Shown: positions 8,543-18,258 of the stretch, piece after piece
Layout: each line of letters starts with the position of its first letter
Numbering within the stretch: position 1 is the first letter of the stretch
Assembly: GCA_001771585.1 (NCBI GenBank)
Contig: MEUE01000001.1
Coordinates: forward strand, 807,984 to 871,983
Direction of reading: 5' to 3'
DNA: 64,000 bases
Origin: a candidate division WOR-1 bacterium RIFOXYB2_FULL_46_45
GTDB lineage: Bacteria > Margulisbacteria > WOR-1 > XYC2-FULL-46-14
The notes under the pieces: model-generated
What the model was told of the DNA's origin: nothing
Databases searched by the model: none
Seen by the model: the letters and a program-made list of their open reading frames with translations, nothing else
Made by a program: the position numbers and the translations under genes

Positions 8543-9062
8543 CTCTGCCCTGCGCGTCGTAGGCAACAATGACGGGGAATTTGTAAAGTTTAAGTTCCAA
8601 GACCGCTTCTGGACCCAGGTCTTCGTAGGCGATCTTTTTCGCTTCGGAAACATGGCGGGACAAGAGGGCGGCCACGCCGCCGGTAGCGACAAAATAAATC
8701 GCTTTGTATTTTTTATGCAGTTTTTTGACCTCTTCCGAACGGGGTCCTTTGCCGATCGTCGCCCTGACCCCCAGCTTAAACATCATCGGCATATAAGAAT
8801 CCATGCGGGAGGAGGTGGTCGGACCGATCGCCCCGATCAAGCGCCCGGAATGGCGGGAGGGAGTCGGACCGGCATAAAAAATCACTCTGCCGGACGGATC
8901 AAAGGGCGGTTTTTTCTTTTTTTTCAAGATATTGGCAACCCGTTGGTGCGCGGCATCGCGGGCGGTTAAGACCTTGCCGCTTAGGGCAACCCGATCGCCC
9001 GCTTTAAGTTTTTTTATGTCTTCATCTTTCAGCGGCAGTTCTATTTCATAATATTTCGACAT
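8526..9062 (-). CDS. class I fumarate hydratase, beta subunit
   Basis: A 178-residue C-terminal (swivelling) subunit of the iron-sulfur fumarase/tartrate dehydratase family. Conserved segments are VIFYAGPTPSRHSGRLIGAI near residue 60, GPTTSSRMDSYMP, and TIGKGPRSEEV. It follows the alpha subunit with a one-base gap. Together they interconvert fumarate and malate. The two-subunit [4Fe-4S] enzyme is oxygen-sensitive, in keeping with anaerobic life. Tartrate dehydratase cannot be excluded from sequence alone. Confidence 0.9.
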   Translation of the reverse strand: MSKYYEIELPLKDEDIKKLKAGDRVALSGKVLTARDAAHQRVANILKKKKKPPFDPSGRVIFYAGPTPSRHSGRLIGAIGPTTSSRMDSYMPMMFKLGVRATIGKGPRSEEVKKLHKKYKAIYFVATGGVAALLSRHVSEAKKIAYEDLGPEAVLELKLYKFPVIVAYDAQGRDAFFH

Positions 9063-9063
9063 C

Positions 9064-9897
9064 TTATATTGTAACCTCCCGATAACGGTGGCTGTGGCAT
9101 TCCAGGTTTACCGCGACCGGAAGCGACGCGATGTGGCAGGGAAAAGTTTCGATCAAAACCGCCAGCGCCGTAATATCCCCTCCCAGTCCCATTGCGCCGA
9201 TGCCGAGCCGATTAACCTTTTTTAAGATTTCATCTTCCATCTTGGCAATTCCGGTGTCCGGATTCGGCCGGTTAAGCGGGCGGGTCAAAGCTTTTTTAGC
9301 CAGAAAGGTGGAATAATCAAAGGTTCCCCCCATCCCCACTCCTATAATAATCGGCGGACAAGCCAGCGGAGCTTTTTCTTTTATCCCTTCGACAATGTAG
9401 GCAACGATCTCGTCTCGCGAGGCGGTCGGCAAAAACATTTTTTGAAAACCGCAGTTTTCCGCCCCGCCCCCTTTCGGCAGGATCCCTATTTTGATCTTGT
9501 CGCCGGGAACAAAATCGATATGCAGGATTGCCGGAGTGTTGTCCCTGGTGTTTTTTCTCAAAATCGGGTTGTCGACGATCGACTTGCGAAAGTCCTTGTA
9601 TCCGGCCCGCACCCCGTCGTTCACCGCTTCGCGGAGATTCCCCTTGATGTGGACTTCTTCTCCGATCTCTATAAAAACAATCAGAAATCCGGTGTCCTGG
9701 CAAAGAGGGACATGGTCGTCGGCGGCAACTTTGGCGTTGCGGATAATTTCATCGAGGACCAGCTTGGCGGCCGGCTTCTTTTCGACGGAATGAGCGTGTT
9801 TGAGGATTGCCAGCATATCGAGACTCAAGTTCTGGTTCGCTTCAATGCAGAGTTTCTTTATCGCGCCGGTAATAGTTGAAGCCGCTAATTTACGCAT
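9064..9897 (-). CDS. class I fumarate hydratase, alpha subunit
   Basis: A 277-residue subunit that binds the [4Fe-4S] cluster. The expected cysteines are visible in PLCQDTGFLIVFIE near residue 62, in GGGAENCGFQ and in APLACPPIIIGVGMGG. The length matches family alpha subunits. It is first in a four-gene minus-strand operon (alpha, beta, short binding protein, DUF4911). Its promoter shares a palindrome with the divergent S1-domain gene. Confidence 0.92.
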   Translation of the reverse strand: MRKLAASTITGAIKKLCIEANQNLSLDMLAILKHAHSVEKKPAAKLVLDEIIRNAKVAADDHVPLCQDTGFLIVFIEIGEEVHIKGNLREAVNDGVRAGYKDFRKSIVDNPILRKNTRDNTPAILHIDFVPGDKIKIGILPKGGGAENCGFQKMFLPTASRDEIVAYIVEGIKEKAPLACPPIIIGVGMGGTFDYSTFLAKKALTRPLNRPNPDTGIAKMEDEILKKVNRLGIGAMGLGGDITALAVLIETFPCHIASLPVAVNLECHSHRYREVTI

Positions 9898-9905
9898 CTT
9901 TGAGT

Positions 9906-9929
9906 ATTATAGCATACTTGTGCTATAAT
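9906..9929. promoter_or_regulatory. symmetric divergent promoter for fumarase and S1-domain protein
   Basis: ATTATAGCA (9906-9914), six bases, then TGCTATAAT (9921-9929) form a perfect inverted repeat with 9-bp arms. Each arm is an extended -10 box for one direction: the minus-strand box ends 8 nt before the fumarase ATG (9897), and the plus-strand box ends 9 nt before the S1 ATG (9939). A plus-strand -35, TTGAGT, lies 18 bp upstream of its TATAAT. Both transcripts would be nearly leaderless. Confidence 0.7.
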
Positions 9930-9938
9930 AAGATTATT

Positions 9939-11340
9939 ATGGGTGAAGAAAAAGAAGAAAAGTTTGAAGGGACAACTTTGGGAGCGGATGCCGGACGGAC
10001 GATCGATTCCGATGTCGATGCCTTAATCCAGGGAGCGCTTAAGGAACTCGATACCCACAAAAAAGATAAACCGGCCGAAAAGGCCCTCTCCGCCACTCAT
10101 CTTTCTCCTCCCTCTCATTCTGCACCTCCTCCTTCTTCTTCCTCCCCTGCTGCCTCTCCTCCCTCCTCACCTAAGCCTATGCCTGCGCCTACGCCTTCCC
10201 CCATCTCCCCCGATGACGCGGCTTATTCCAAGAACGCCCCAAAAGATATCCAGGTTGGCGATATCGTGGAGGGAGTTGTTTTAAAAGTGGACCTGACCGG
10301 AGCGCTGGTTGACATAAAATCAAAATCTGACGCCCTTTTGAGAAAGGACGATTTTAGCGGAACAATAAAAGTTGGAGACAAGATCAAGGTGATGGTTGAG
10401 CGGCTGGAGAGCAAAGAGGGCTATGTCGTGGTCTCGCAAAACCGTGCCGAAGAACACCTGAAATGGGACCACGCTTTCGAGGCCTACCGTCGCAGAAGCG
10501 TACTTGAAGCGGTCGTCAAAAGCGCGGTCAAAGGGGGCCTTCTTATTGACTGCAAAGGGATCCGCGGCTTTATTCCCGCCTCACAGGTAGACAAAGCGCC
10601 GGAAACGCCGCTTGAAGAATTTGTCGGCAAGACCATCATGGTAAAAATTATCCAGGTTGATCCGCGGCAGGGAAAAATCGTAATGTCCCACCGCCAGGCG
10701 GCCGGGGAAAAAGAGAAGATCGACACGCAGAAAATTTTTGAAGAGCTTGAGATCGGCCAGGTTAAAAAAGGCCGCGTCTCAAGTATCAAAAGCTTTGGCG
10801 CTTTTGTGAATATCGGCGGGGTTGAGGGGCTCCTCCATCTCTCCGAACTCTCCTGGAAAAGAGTAAAGCACCCTTCCGAAGTCCTCAAAGTCGGCGATGA
10901 GATCGAGGTTTTGATCTTGGGCGTCGACCGCAAAAACCGCAAGGTCTCTTTGGGCTACAAAGAATTACAAGACGACCCGTGGGAAAAGGCGGCCCAAACC
11001 TACAAGCCCGGACAGATTGTGAAAGTGAAGATTCTCCGCTTTGTAAAGTTCGGAACTTTTGTGGAACTGCCGGGGAACCTGGAAGGGCTGGTCCACATCT
11101 CCGAAATTTCTCAAAATAAATTTGAGAATATCGAAGAGGTTATAAAGATCGGCGACACGGTTGACGCGAAAATCCTGCGGGTTATTCCCGAAGAGCAAAA
11201 AATCGGTCTCTCCATAAAGCAGGTCGGGATAGACCGGGAAAAAGCGGCCGTAAACAAAGAGATGGAAGGCCTCCCCTCGGAAAACAAAATCACCATCGGT
11301 GACATGATGGCCGAAAAAGAGAGAGAAAAAGCGGAAGAAG

Positions 11341-11363
<23 letters not shown>
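9939..11363 (+). CDS. rpsA: protein with four S1 RNA-binding domains (ribosomal protein S1-like)
   Basis: A 474-residue protein starting at ATG 9939 (MGEEKEEKFEG). After an acidic N-terminus and a Pro/Ser/Ala-rich linker (about residues 47-90) come four S1 OB-folds, roughly at 97-165, 180-250, 272-342 and 357-428. The last two carry the strong consensus, for example GVEGLLHLSELSW and NLEGLVHISEIS. E. coli S1 has six domains and four-domain forms are common elsewhere, so this is probably S1, binding mRNA at the 30S subunit. The linker contains the hexamer-type repeat GCCTATGCCTGCGCCTACGCCT at about 10175-10196, also found at 22.1 kb. Confidence 0.85.
10084..10202. repeat. pyrimidine-rich repeat encoding the S1 linker
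   Basis: A C/T-rich stretch of short units (CTCCT, CTTCT, then GCCTNNGCCT units) encodes a Pro/Ser/Ala linker. The GCCTAYGCCT units recur in the 22.08-22.21 kb palindrome, so the linker appears to belong to a repeat family spread in this genome. Confidence 0.55.
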
Positions 11364-13127
<1,764 letters not shown>

Positions 13128-13168
13128 TCAGGCCCATGAGGCCGAGACAAAGAGGTGTTAAATACCCG

Positions 13169-14287
13169 ATGAAAAGTCTGAAGCTTACAACCTTAATGGT
13201 TACCATCCTGGCCCTGCTGGCCACCCTATCCTACGCGGAAAAAACGACCGTTGACCTATCTATTGCCGGCTTAAGCGCCCGAACAATCGCCATGGGACGC
13301 GCCTACGTCGGAGTAGCGGATGGAGCCGATGCCCTTTTCACCAACCCGGCCGGTATCGCTACCGCGAAATCATGGGGTATCACCAGCATGCAGACCAAGC
13401 TCTTGGACCGCGTTGACTATAAGATGTTAGGCGGTATTTATTCCCTTCAGACCGGCGTAATCGGAGTCGGCTACATTGGGGCCGTCACCCCGGCCGGATT
13501 CTTGACCACCGACAAAGCCAGTTTGACCGGCGCTACCCCCATATCATATGGAAGTAATATGCTGGTTCTATCATATGGAAAAGAGGCCTATAAAAATACC
13601 TATATCGGCGCCAGTTTGAAAGCACTTAGCAATAATTTTGAAGGGGTGGACGGAAGCGGCAGCGGTTTTGATCTTGACCTTGGAATCCTGGCCCGCCCGA
13701 ACGACCAGGTCAAAGTCGGCGCAGTGATCCAGAACATTCTTCCCGGAGATATGGGTGGAAGCGTAACGTGGAAGACCAACACCAAAGACACGATTCCCGC
13801 CTATTTGAAGGTGGGGGGCAGCTACCTTTTGAATCCGAATATATTAATCGCGGCCGATCTGGATATCCCGGCCTCCTGCAGCGCTCCTCTGGCCCTGCAC
13901 AGCGGCGTTGAATGGAAGCCGCTCCCGATGCTGGCCTTGAGAGGCGGTTTGGACCAGAGTTCGACCGGTAAAAACGAGACGGTAACCGATTTCGCGATCG
14001 GGGTCGGCTTGAATGTCGCCGGTTTCTCCTTTGATTATGCCTATAAAAATAACAGCCTGGTTGAAAACAACAATGCCCATTATATTTCGGTCGCTTTTTC
14101 ACCCGATAATATTGTGAAGAAAGCCCCGCCTCTGGTAGAACAGCAGGCGAAGAAAGCCAATCCGAATGAACCGGCCTTTGCCTCCGAGAAAGAACGCAAC
14201 GAATATCTCTACCTGGTTGCCACCGGCAAGACCAAGGCGCCGGTTCCGGCGGTTGTGGTTACGCAGGCGAAGGTGTTGGGGAAATAG
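13169..14287 (+). CDS. PorV/UPF0164-like outer-membrane barrel protein
   Basis: A 372-residue exported protein with signal peptide (MKSLKLTTLMVTILALLATL, cut after SYA). The mature N-terminus AGLSARTIAMGRAYVGVADG, then ALFTNPAGIA, is the hallmark of PorV/PorQ/UPF0164 beta-barrels. Alternating strands continue to about residue 320, followed by a periplasmic Lys/Pro tail. GAGGTG lies 11 bases before the chosen ATG; an upstream ATG (13136) would put residues ahead of the signal peptide. In other phyla such proteins serve surface-protein export or attachment. Confidence 0.8.
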   Translation: MKSLKLTTLMVTILALLATLSYAEKTTVDLSIAGLSARTIAMGRAYVGVADGADALFTNPAGIATAKSWGITSMQTKLLDRVDYKMLGGIYSLQTGVIGVGYIGAVTPAGFLTTDKASLTGATPISYGSNMLVLSYGKEAYKNTYIGASLKALSNNFEGVDGSGSGFDLDLGILARPNDQVKVGAVIQNILPGDMGGSVTWKTNTKDTIPAYLKVGGSYLLNPNILIAADLDIPASCSAPLALHSGVEWKPLPMLALRGGLDQSSTGKNETVTDFAIGVGLNVAGFSFDYAYKNNSLVENNNAHYISVAFSPDNIVKKAPPLVEQQAKKANPNEPAFASEKERNEYLYLVATGKTKAPVPAVVVTQAKVLGK

Positions 14288-14294
14288 GGAAAAT

Positions 14295-14317
14295 GGCCCG
14301 TAAAGGCCCGTAAGGGC
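14295..14317 (+). repeat. left inverted repeat flanking the S23 gene
   Basis: A 23-mer made of GGCCCGTAAAG and CCCGTAAGGGC pieces. It matches the reverse complement of 14767-14789 at 21 of 23 positions. It touches the S23 stop codon on one side and follows the 3' end of the barrel gene. Confidence 0.8.
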
Positions 14318-14727
14318 TACAAAGGCGAGAAGGGCTTAGGGTGATTTCCTCTCGATACTTTTAATTCTAATGCGTTAATCAGCCGATTCTGCAAAAACAT
14401 TGTTTGTATGCTTATTCTGTCAAAAGTCAAATAAAGGTTTTCGGAAATAAAATTCTTACGAAAAATTCTTCTGATCCAGTCCTGTAATTCGGCCAGGGAT
14501 CTTTTGCTGTATTTTAAAAATTTTATATACTCCTTGATCGATCCGCTATAGTATCCTTCAATAAAATTAGCAGTGCAAGAACTTGAAGCCCGCTCAATTT
14601 GATCACGAAGCTGAAAACAATTGTAGGGAATATGCTTTAAAATTTCTTTTTGTATCATCTCCTCCATTTTATCCAGATTTTTCCAAACGATCATTTTCCT
14701 GTGTCCGTATTCGCTTGTGTTTTCCAT
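14317..14727 (-). CDS. four-helix-bundle protein of the S23 / 23S rRNA intervening-sequence family
   Basis: A 136-residue helical protein. Family features: YGHRKMIVWKNLDKMEEMI at the start, LRDQIERASSSCTANFIEGY in the second helix, then KEYIKFLKYSKRSLAELQDW and a last helix with RLINAL. Relatives are encoded in 23S rRNA intervening sequences, and the Avd protein of diversity-generating retroelements has the same fold. The start at 14727 has GGAGG seven bases upstream; an upstream ATG would add 33 residues read from the repeat. The gene sits between 23-bp inverted repeats and behind a shared upstream element (14807-14834), so it looks like cargo of a small mobile unit. Confidence 0.88.
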   Translation of the reverse strand: MENTSEYGHRKMIVWKNLDKMEEMIQKEILKHIPYNCFQLRDQIERASSSCTANFIEGYYSGSIKEYIKFLKYSKRSLAELQDWIRRIFRKNFISENLYLTFDRISIQTMFLQNRLINALELKVSRGNHPKPFSPL

Positions 14728-14766
14728 TTTACTTCCTCCCTCTTTTTTTCCTTTCTTGCCCTTATT

Positions 14767-14789
14767 GCCTTTACGGGCCCTTACGGGCC
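14767..14789 (-). repeat. right inverted repeat flanking the S23 gene
   Basis: Reverse complement of this 23-mer differs from 14295-14317 at two positions only, an A/G swap in each half. Neighbouring bases continue in the same G/A-rich short-unit style (GGCAATAAGGGCAAGAAAGG on the minus strand). With the left copy it brackets the S23 gene as a 495-bp unit. Confidence 0.8.
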
Positions 14790-14806
14790 TTTTCTTCTCT
14801 CTTTTT

Positions 14807-14834
14807 CCCAGCAATTTTGCCGCCAATTTTGCGT
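14807..14834 (-). repeat. shared upstream element, copy A (before the S23 gene)
   Basis: On the minus strand it ends with the 18-mer GGCGGCAAAATTGCTGGG, preceded by ACGCAAAATT. The full 28 bases are identical to copy B at 31011-31038. It lies about 80 bases upstream of the S23 start and points towards the gene. Confidence 0.85.
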
Positions 14835-14839
14835 TTTAT

Positions 14840-14995
14840 GTCCGGCTTCCATTATCTTATCTCCAGCTTCCATACCGGCATCCACTCCCTTATCCCTACT
14901 TCCCTCCCTCGCAAGTTCCCCTTTGTTTCTTATGAAGAATAGGTTACAATAATGCCCACAGACCCCCTCTTGAAAAAAGGGGGTCGAAGGGGGAA
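14840..14995. repeat. degenerate repeats and a GACCCCC...GGGGGTC hairpin
   Basis: The segment before the large secreted-protein gene contains drifting units (CCAGCTTCCATACC, CGGCTTCCATTATC) and a hairpin at 14961-14985 with arms GACCCCC and GGGGGTC extended by an A/T pair. The hairpin belongs to the same kind of palindrome as the one inside queA at 18449-18471. No gene is supported here; open frames on either strand read only the repeat. Confidence 0.6.
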
Positions 14996-15000
14996 GAATC

Positions 15001-18000
15001 ATGAAATTATTCAAAGCTTCTATTTTTGTCATTTTTTGTTTACTATTACTGTCTTCATTAGCTTATTCGGCTGACACTAACTATCCGAATATTAACTATT
15101 TTAAGGTGGGAGGGAGCACTTCAGAAACCGGGTATATTAATAAGGATTCTTTACAAAACAACCTTATAAGTTTAGAGGTTTCGGACGGAGAAGCTGGCGA
15201 TATTGGACTTTATCAAATTGGGATCAATCTTTACAAAATCAACAAGAATGATTTAGGAAAATATTATCAATTATGGTGGCCATCGCTTTCTACTTGGATT
15301 TATTTTCCATCAAATGCGTCCACAACTCCCGTGAACGATTCACAAGGATATGCTCTTCTTAATGGCCTGTTATGGATTAATACAACCTCCTACAAGTTCT
15401 TTTCCGTTATAAAAAACTCCCAGGATGCTTATTCTAAATATCTTCTTGTTGAAGGGAGTTATTCTTCAAAAGAAAGTGATTTGGGAAAATTGGGAGAAAA
15501 TGAAGTTTTTTACTTGCGATTATCTGTAAAAGATCTGGCTACTTTAGTAACTGAATCGTCCCTATTTTCAAGGACCACCGACTTCACATCCCCCACCACC
15601 ACCATTTCCCCCCCCTCCACTAACCAAAATTCGACTACTTGGAACTATTATGTTAACAGCTCAAATTTAACCGGCGGATTTACCGGAGAAGCAAAGGACA
15701 CCCTCTCCGGAATTGATAATGTTTCCGTGGAGGTTTATGCGGGTAGCTCTCCAAATTTTTGGAGTTGGAACGGAACCGCGTGGGTGTTTTCCGGTAGCTC
15801 AATCCTTAGAATTCCGGCAACTTATAATTCTACGGCCGGAACATGGGCTTATAACACCAATATGTCAACTTTGATTGCCGGACTGAAGGATGGGGATCAT
15901 TATGCTGTAAGGATTCTTGCAAAAGATAAGGCAGGAAATCAAAACTTGGCTAATGCCACTTTTATCTACGACAACACTGCTCCAACTAACCCGACAAAAA
16001 TTGAAACTTTTAACAGCAGCTGGTTCACTACAAAATTGGTTGGAGTTCCGGATCCCAATCAAATCACCAATTTATCCTGGACAAAAGAGGCCTTTGTTCC
16101 ATTTTTTTATTTCCAAGAAGGATCTGATGCCGCCTCGGAAATCAAATCTTATGATTTTGAACTGGCAAAGTATAAAGATCCGATTGCATTTTTATTTAAA
16201 TTCCCTAAAAATTATGTTATAAAGAAAACTATTCCCTACAAAACCTCAGACACAGCATCTCCTAAAGTCTTTAATTATTACTCATCATCTGCTAATCATT
16301 TTAATGCCCCGGTTTACGAAGTACTTACAAAAGAGGCCTTGCCGGATGGACTTTATGAAGCACGGGTAAAGGCTTCGGACGAAGCAGGCAATGTTGCAAC
16401 AAACGAAGTAAGCTTTTATTTTGGCATTGACAGCAAAGCCCCAACCGCGGCAACCGAGCTTGCGGTCGCTCCGGATACCTACATAGCCTATAAATGGAAG
16501 CCGGGATCGGACGAAGTCTCCGGAATGGGTAATCCGACTATATATATTAAAGGGCCAAATGAAACATCCTTCTCGCTCTTAGACGGAAAATCATCTATCG
16601 ACCTTAAGACCGAAATTAAAACTGACTCGTCCGGAAAAAATTATTATGTATCGTCAACCAAGTTAAAGCCGGGAAATTACTCTTTTTATATCATAACAAG
16701 AGATGTGGCAGGAAACACAAACCAATCGCTCACAAAACCATTTGAGGTCAAGCTTGATGCGCCGACACTGATTTCTCCGGCAGACAAGTACAGCACAAAC
16801 AGTCTTCCCTCTTTTTCGGCAAAAACAGTATCTTTGTCATCCGAATCACCCAATTTTGTAAAAAACTACGCATTGTATATTTATGAACATTCTGAAAATG
16901 CCGACAAAGTCAACAACTATACACAAGAATATTTAACAGAAACCCAAGCAATCCTTACCCCAAAAACAGTTCTGTCTGCCAGCACAACTCAATCAGAAGT
17001 TTCCTGGAACATTAACGGAAGCTTTGATGCAAAGACCTACAGCTGGAGAATCGATGTCTATGACAATTTTGGCAACATAAAATCATCGGAAATAAGGAGA
17101 TTTACCCTAACCCAGCCGGTATATCCCAAAATCACCCTCGCTTCCCCTGCCGACAAGGCCGTAACGAACGAAAGTTCAGCAACTTTTTCTTGGGGAACCT
17201 CAACCAGCTTTACAAGCTATGACCTTTACTTAAATGGAACCAAGTATACAACCACGGCCGGAACCTATCCTTTTAAAAACCTATCGGATGGGATTTACAA
17301 ATGGTATGTGCAATCAACCGCTAATATAGGGTTGTTTTCACAAACGGTAACCTCTCAAACCTGGGAAATCACGGTTGATACCAAAGAGCCTACTATTTCT
17401 CTCTCCTCACCGGCGGAAGGGGTAAAATTCGATAACGGTTCAGCCCCTTTTGCCTGGATCGGTTCTTATAAGTTTACCAATTATGATATATATATTGATG
17501 GGAAAAAAGTGGCCGGAACAGATAAATTAACTTATTCATCTTCTCTGGGAGAGGGAAGCCATTCTTGGTATGTTTCTTCATCCTATAAAGGAACGGAAAT
17601 AAAATCAAAAACACAAAACTTTTACATTAATTCTATCGGGCCCACCATCTCCGCCAAAATAGGAAATAACACTCTAGCCAATGATGCCATCATCTCCCCC
17701 ACCGACACTTTAACCGTTGACCTCTCCGACGACAACGGGGTTTCACCCGAAACTATCGCCATTGCGATTGACGGAACCAACATCACCGGCGCGCAAATAT
17801 CGGCCAAAGATACCGCCAATAAGGCCGTCGCGGCATCTTTAAAAATGTCCTTGAAAGAAGGAACCCACACCGTCAAAATTACCGCCAAAGACGCGCTGGG
17901 AAAAGAAAACAGCATTTCTTATTCGGGAATCAAAACCTACTCCGGAAAAGCGAGAGTCCTTGCCAAACCGATGAACTATCCGAACCCCTTCAAACCGTCA

Positions 18001-18258
18001 TCGGGCTCACCGACCACCATCAATTATTCTCTCTCCGACAACGCGGATATAAAAATCATGATCTTTGATCTCGCCGGCAGAATGGTCTGGCAGAACAGCT
18101 ACCCGTCCGGTTCAACCGGCGGTAAGGTTGGAGAAAACGAAGTAACCTGGGACGGCAAATCCTCCGCCGGGCAGATCCAGGGTAACGGGGCGTATCTTTA
18201 TACTATCATCTCCGAAGGGAAGCTCCTTGAGCGGGGCGAAATGGCTATTAACGAATAA
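15001..18258 (+). CDS. large secreted multi-domain protein with a C-terminal FlgD-Ig/sorting-like domain
   Basis: A 1085-residue exported protein with signal peptide MKLFKASIFVIFCLLLLSSL, cut after AYS. It contains several Ig/fibronectin-like modules opened by related strings (LISPADKYSTNS, LASPADKAVTNES, SLSSPAEGVKFDNGS). The last ~95 residues (MNYPNPFKPSSGSPTTINYS ... GNGAYLYTIISEGK) match the FlgD-Ig/type A sorting-domain style of surface proteins. GGGGGAAG precedes the ATG. The first 2.6 kb is visibly richer in A+T than the last 0.6 kb, so the gene may be a mosaic. Likely cell-surface adhesin or cell-wall-active protein; substrate unknown. Confidence 0.8.
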   Translation: MKLFKASIFVIFCLLLLSSLAYSADTNYPNINYFKVGGSTSETGYINKDSLQNNLISLEVSDGEAGDIGLYQIGINLYKINKNDLGKYYQLWWPSLSTWIYFPSNASTTPVNDSQGYALLNGLLWINTTSYKFFSVIKNSQDAYSKYLLVEGSYSSKESDLGKLGENEVFYLRLSVKDLATLVTESSLFSRTTDFTSPTTTISPPSTNQNSTTWNYYVNSSNLTGGFTGEAKDTLSGIDNVSVEVYAGSSPNFWSWNGTAWVFSGSSILRIPATYNSTAGTWAYNTNMSTLIAGLKDGDHYAVRILAKDKAGNQNLANATFIYDNTAPTNPTKIETFNSSWFTTKLVGVPDPNQITNLSWTKEAFVPFFYFQEGSDAASEIKSYDFELAKYKDPIAFLFKFPKNYVIKKTIPYKTSDTASPKVFNYYSSSANHFNAPVYEVLTKEALPDGLYEARVKASDEAGNVATNEVSFYFGIDSKAPTAATELAVAPDTYIAYKWKPGSDEVSGMGNPTIYIKGPNETSFSLLDGKSSIDLKTEIKTDSSGKNYYVSSTKLKPGNYSFYIITRDVAGNTNQSLTKPFEVKLDAPTLISPADKYSTNSLPSFSAKTVSLSSESPNFVKNYALYIYEHSENADKVNNYTQEYLTETQAILTPKTVLSASTTQSEVSWNINGSFDAKTYSWRIDVYDNFGNIKSSEIRRFTLTQPVYPKITLASPADKAVTNESSATFSWGTSTSFTSYDLYLNGTKYTTTAGTYPFKNLSDGIYKWYVQSTANIGLFSQTVTSQTWEITVDTKEPTISLSSPAEGVKFDNGSAPFAWIGSYKFTNYDIYIDGKKVAGTDKLTYSSSLGEGSHSWYVSSSYKGTEIKSKTQNFYINSIGPTISAKIGNNTLANDAIISPTDTLTVDLSDDNGVSPETIAIAIDGTNITGAQISAKDTANKAVAASLKMSLKEGTHTVKITAKDALGKENSISYSGIKTYSGKARVLAKPMNYPNPFKPSSGSPTTINYSLSDNADIKIMIFDLAGRMVWQNSYPSGSTGGKVGENEVTWDGKSSAGQIQGNGAYLYTIISEGKLLERGEMAINE

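Noticed and set aside
14317-14727. A 23S rRNA intervening sequence
   Set aside because: The S23-family gene is here but no rRNA sequence surrounds it; it lies between protein genes.
14728-15032. Open frames on both strands between the S23 gene and the secreted-protein gene
   Set aside because: They translate only repeats (for example PPSTPFFQEG) and have no ribosome binding site or family match.
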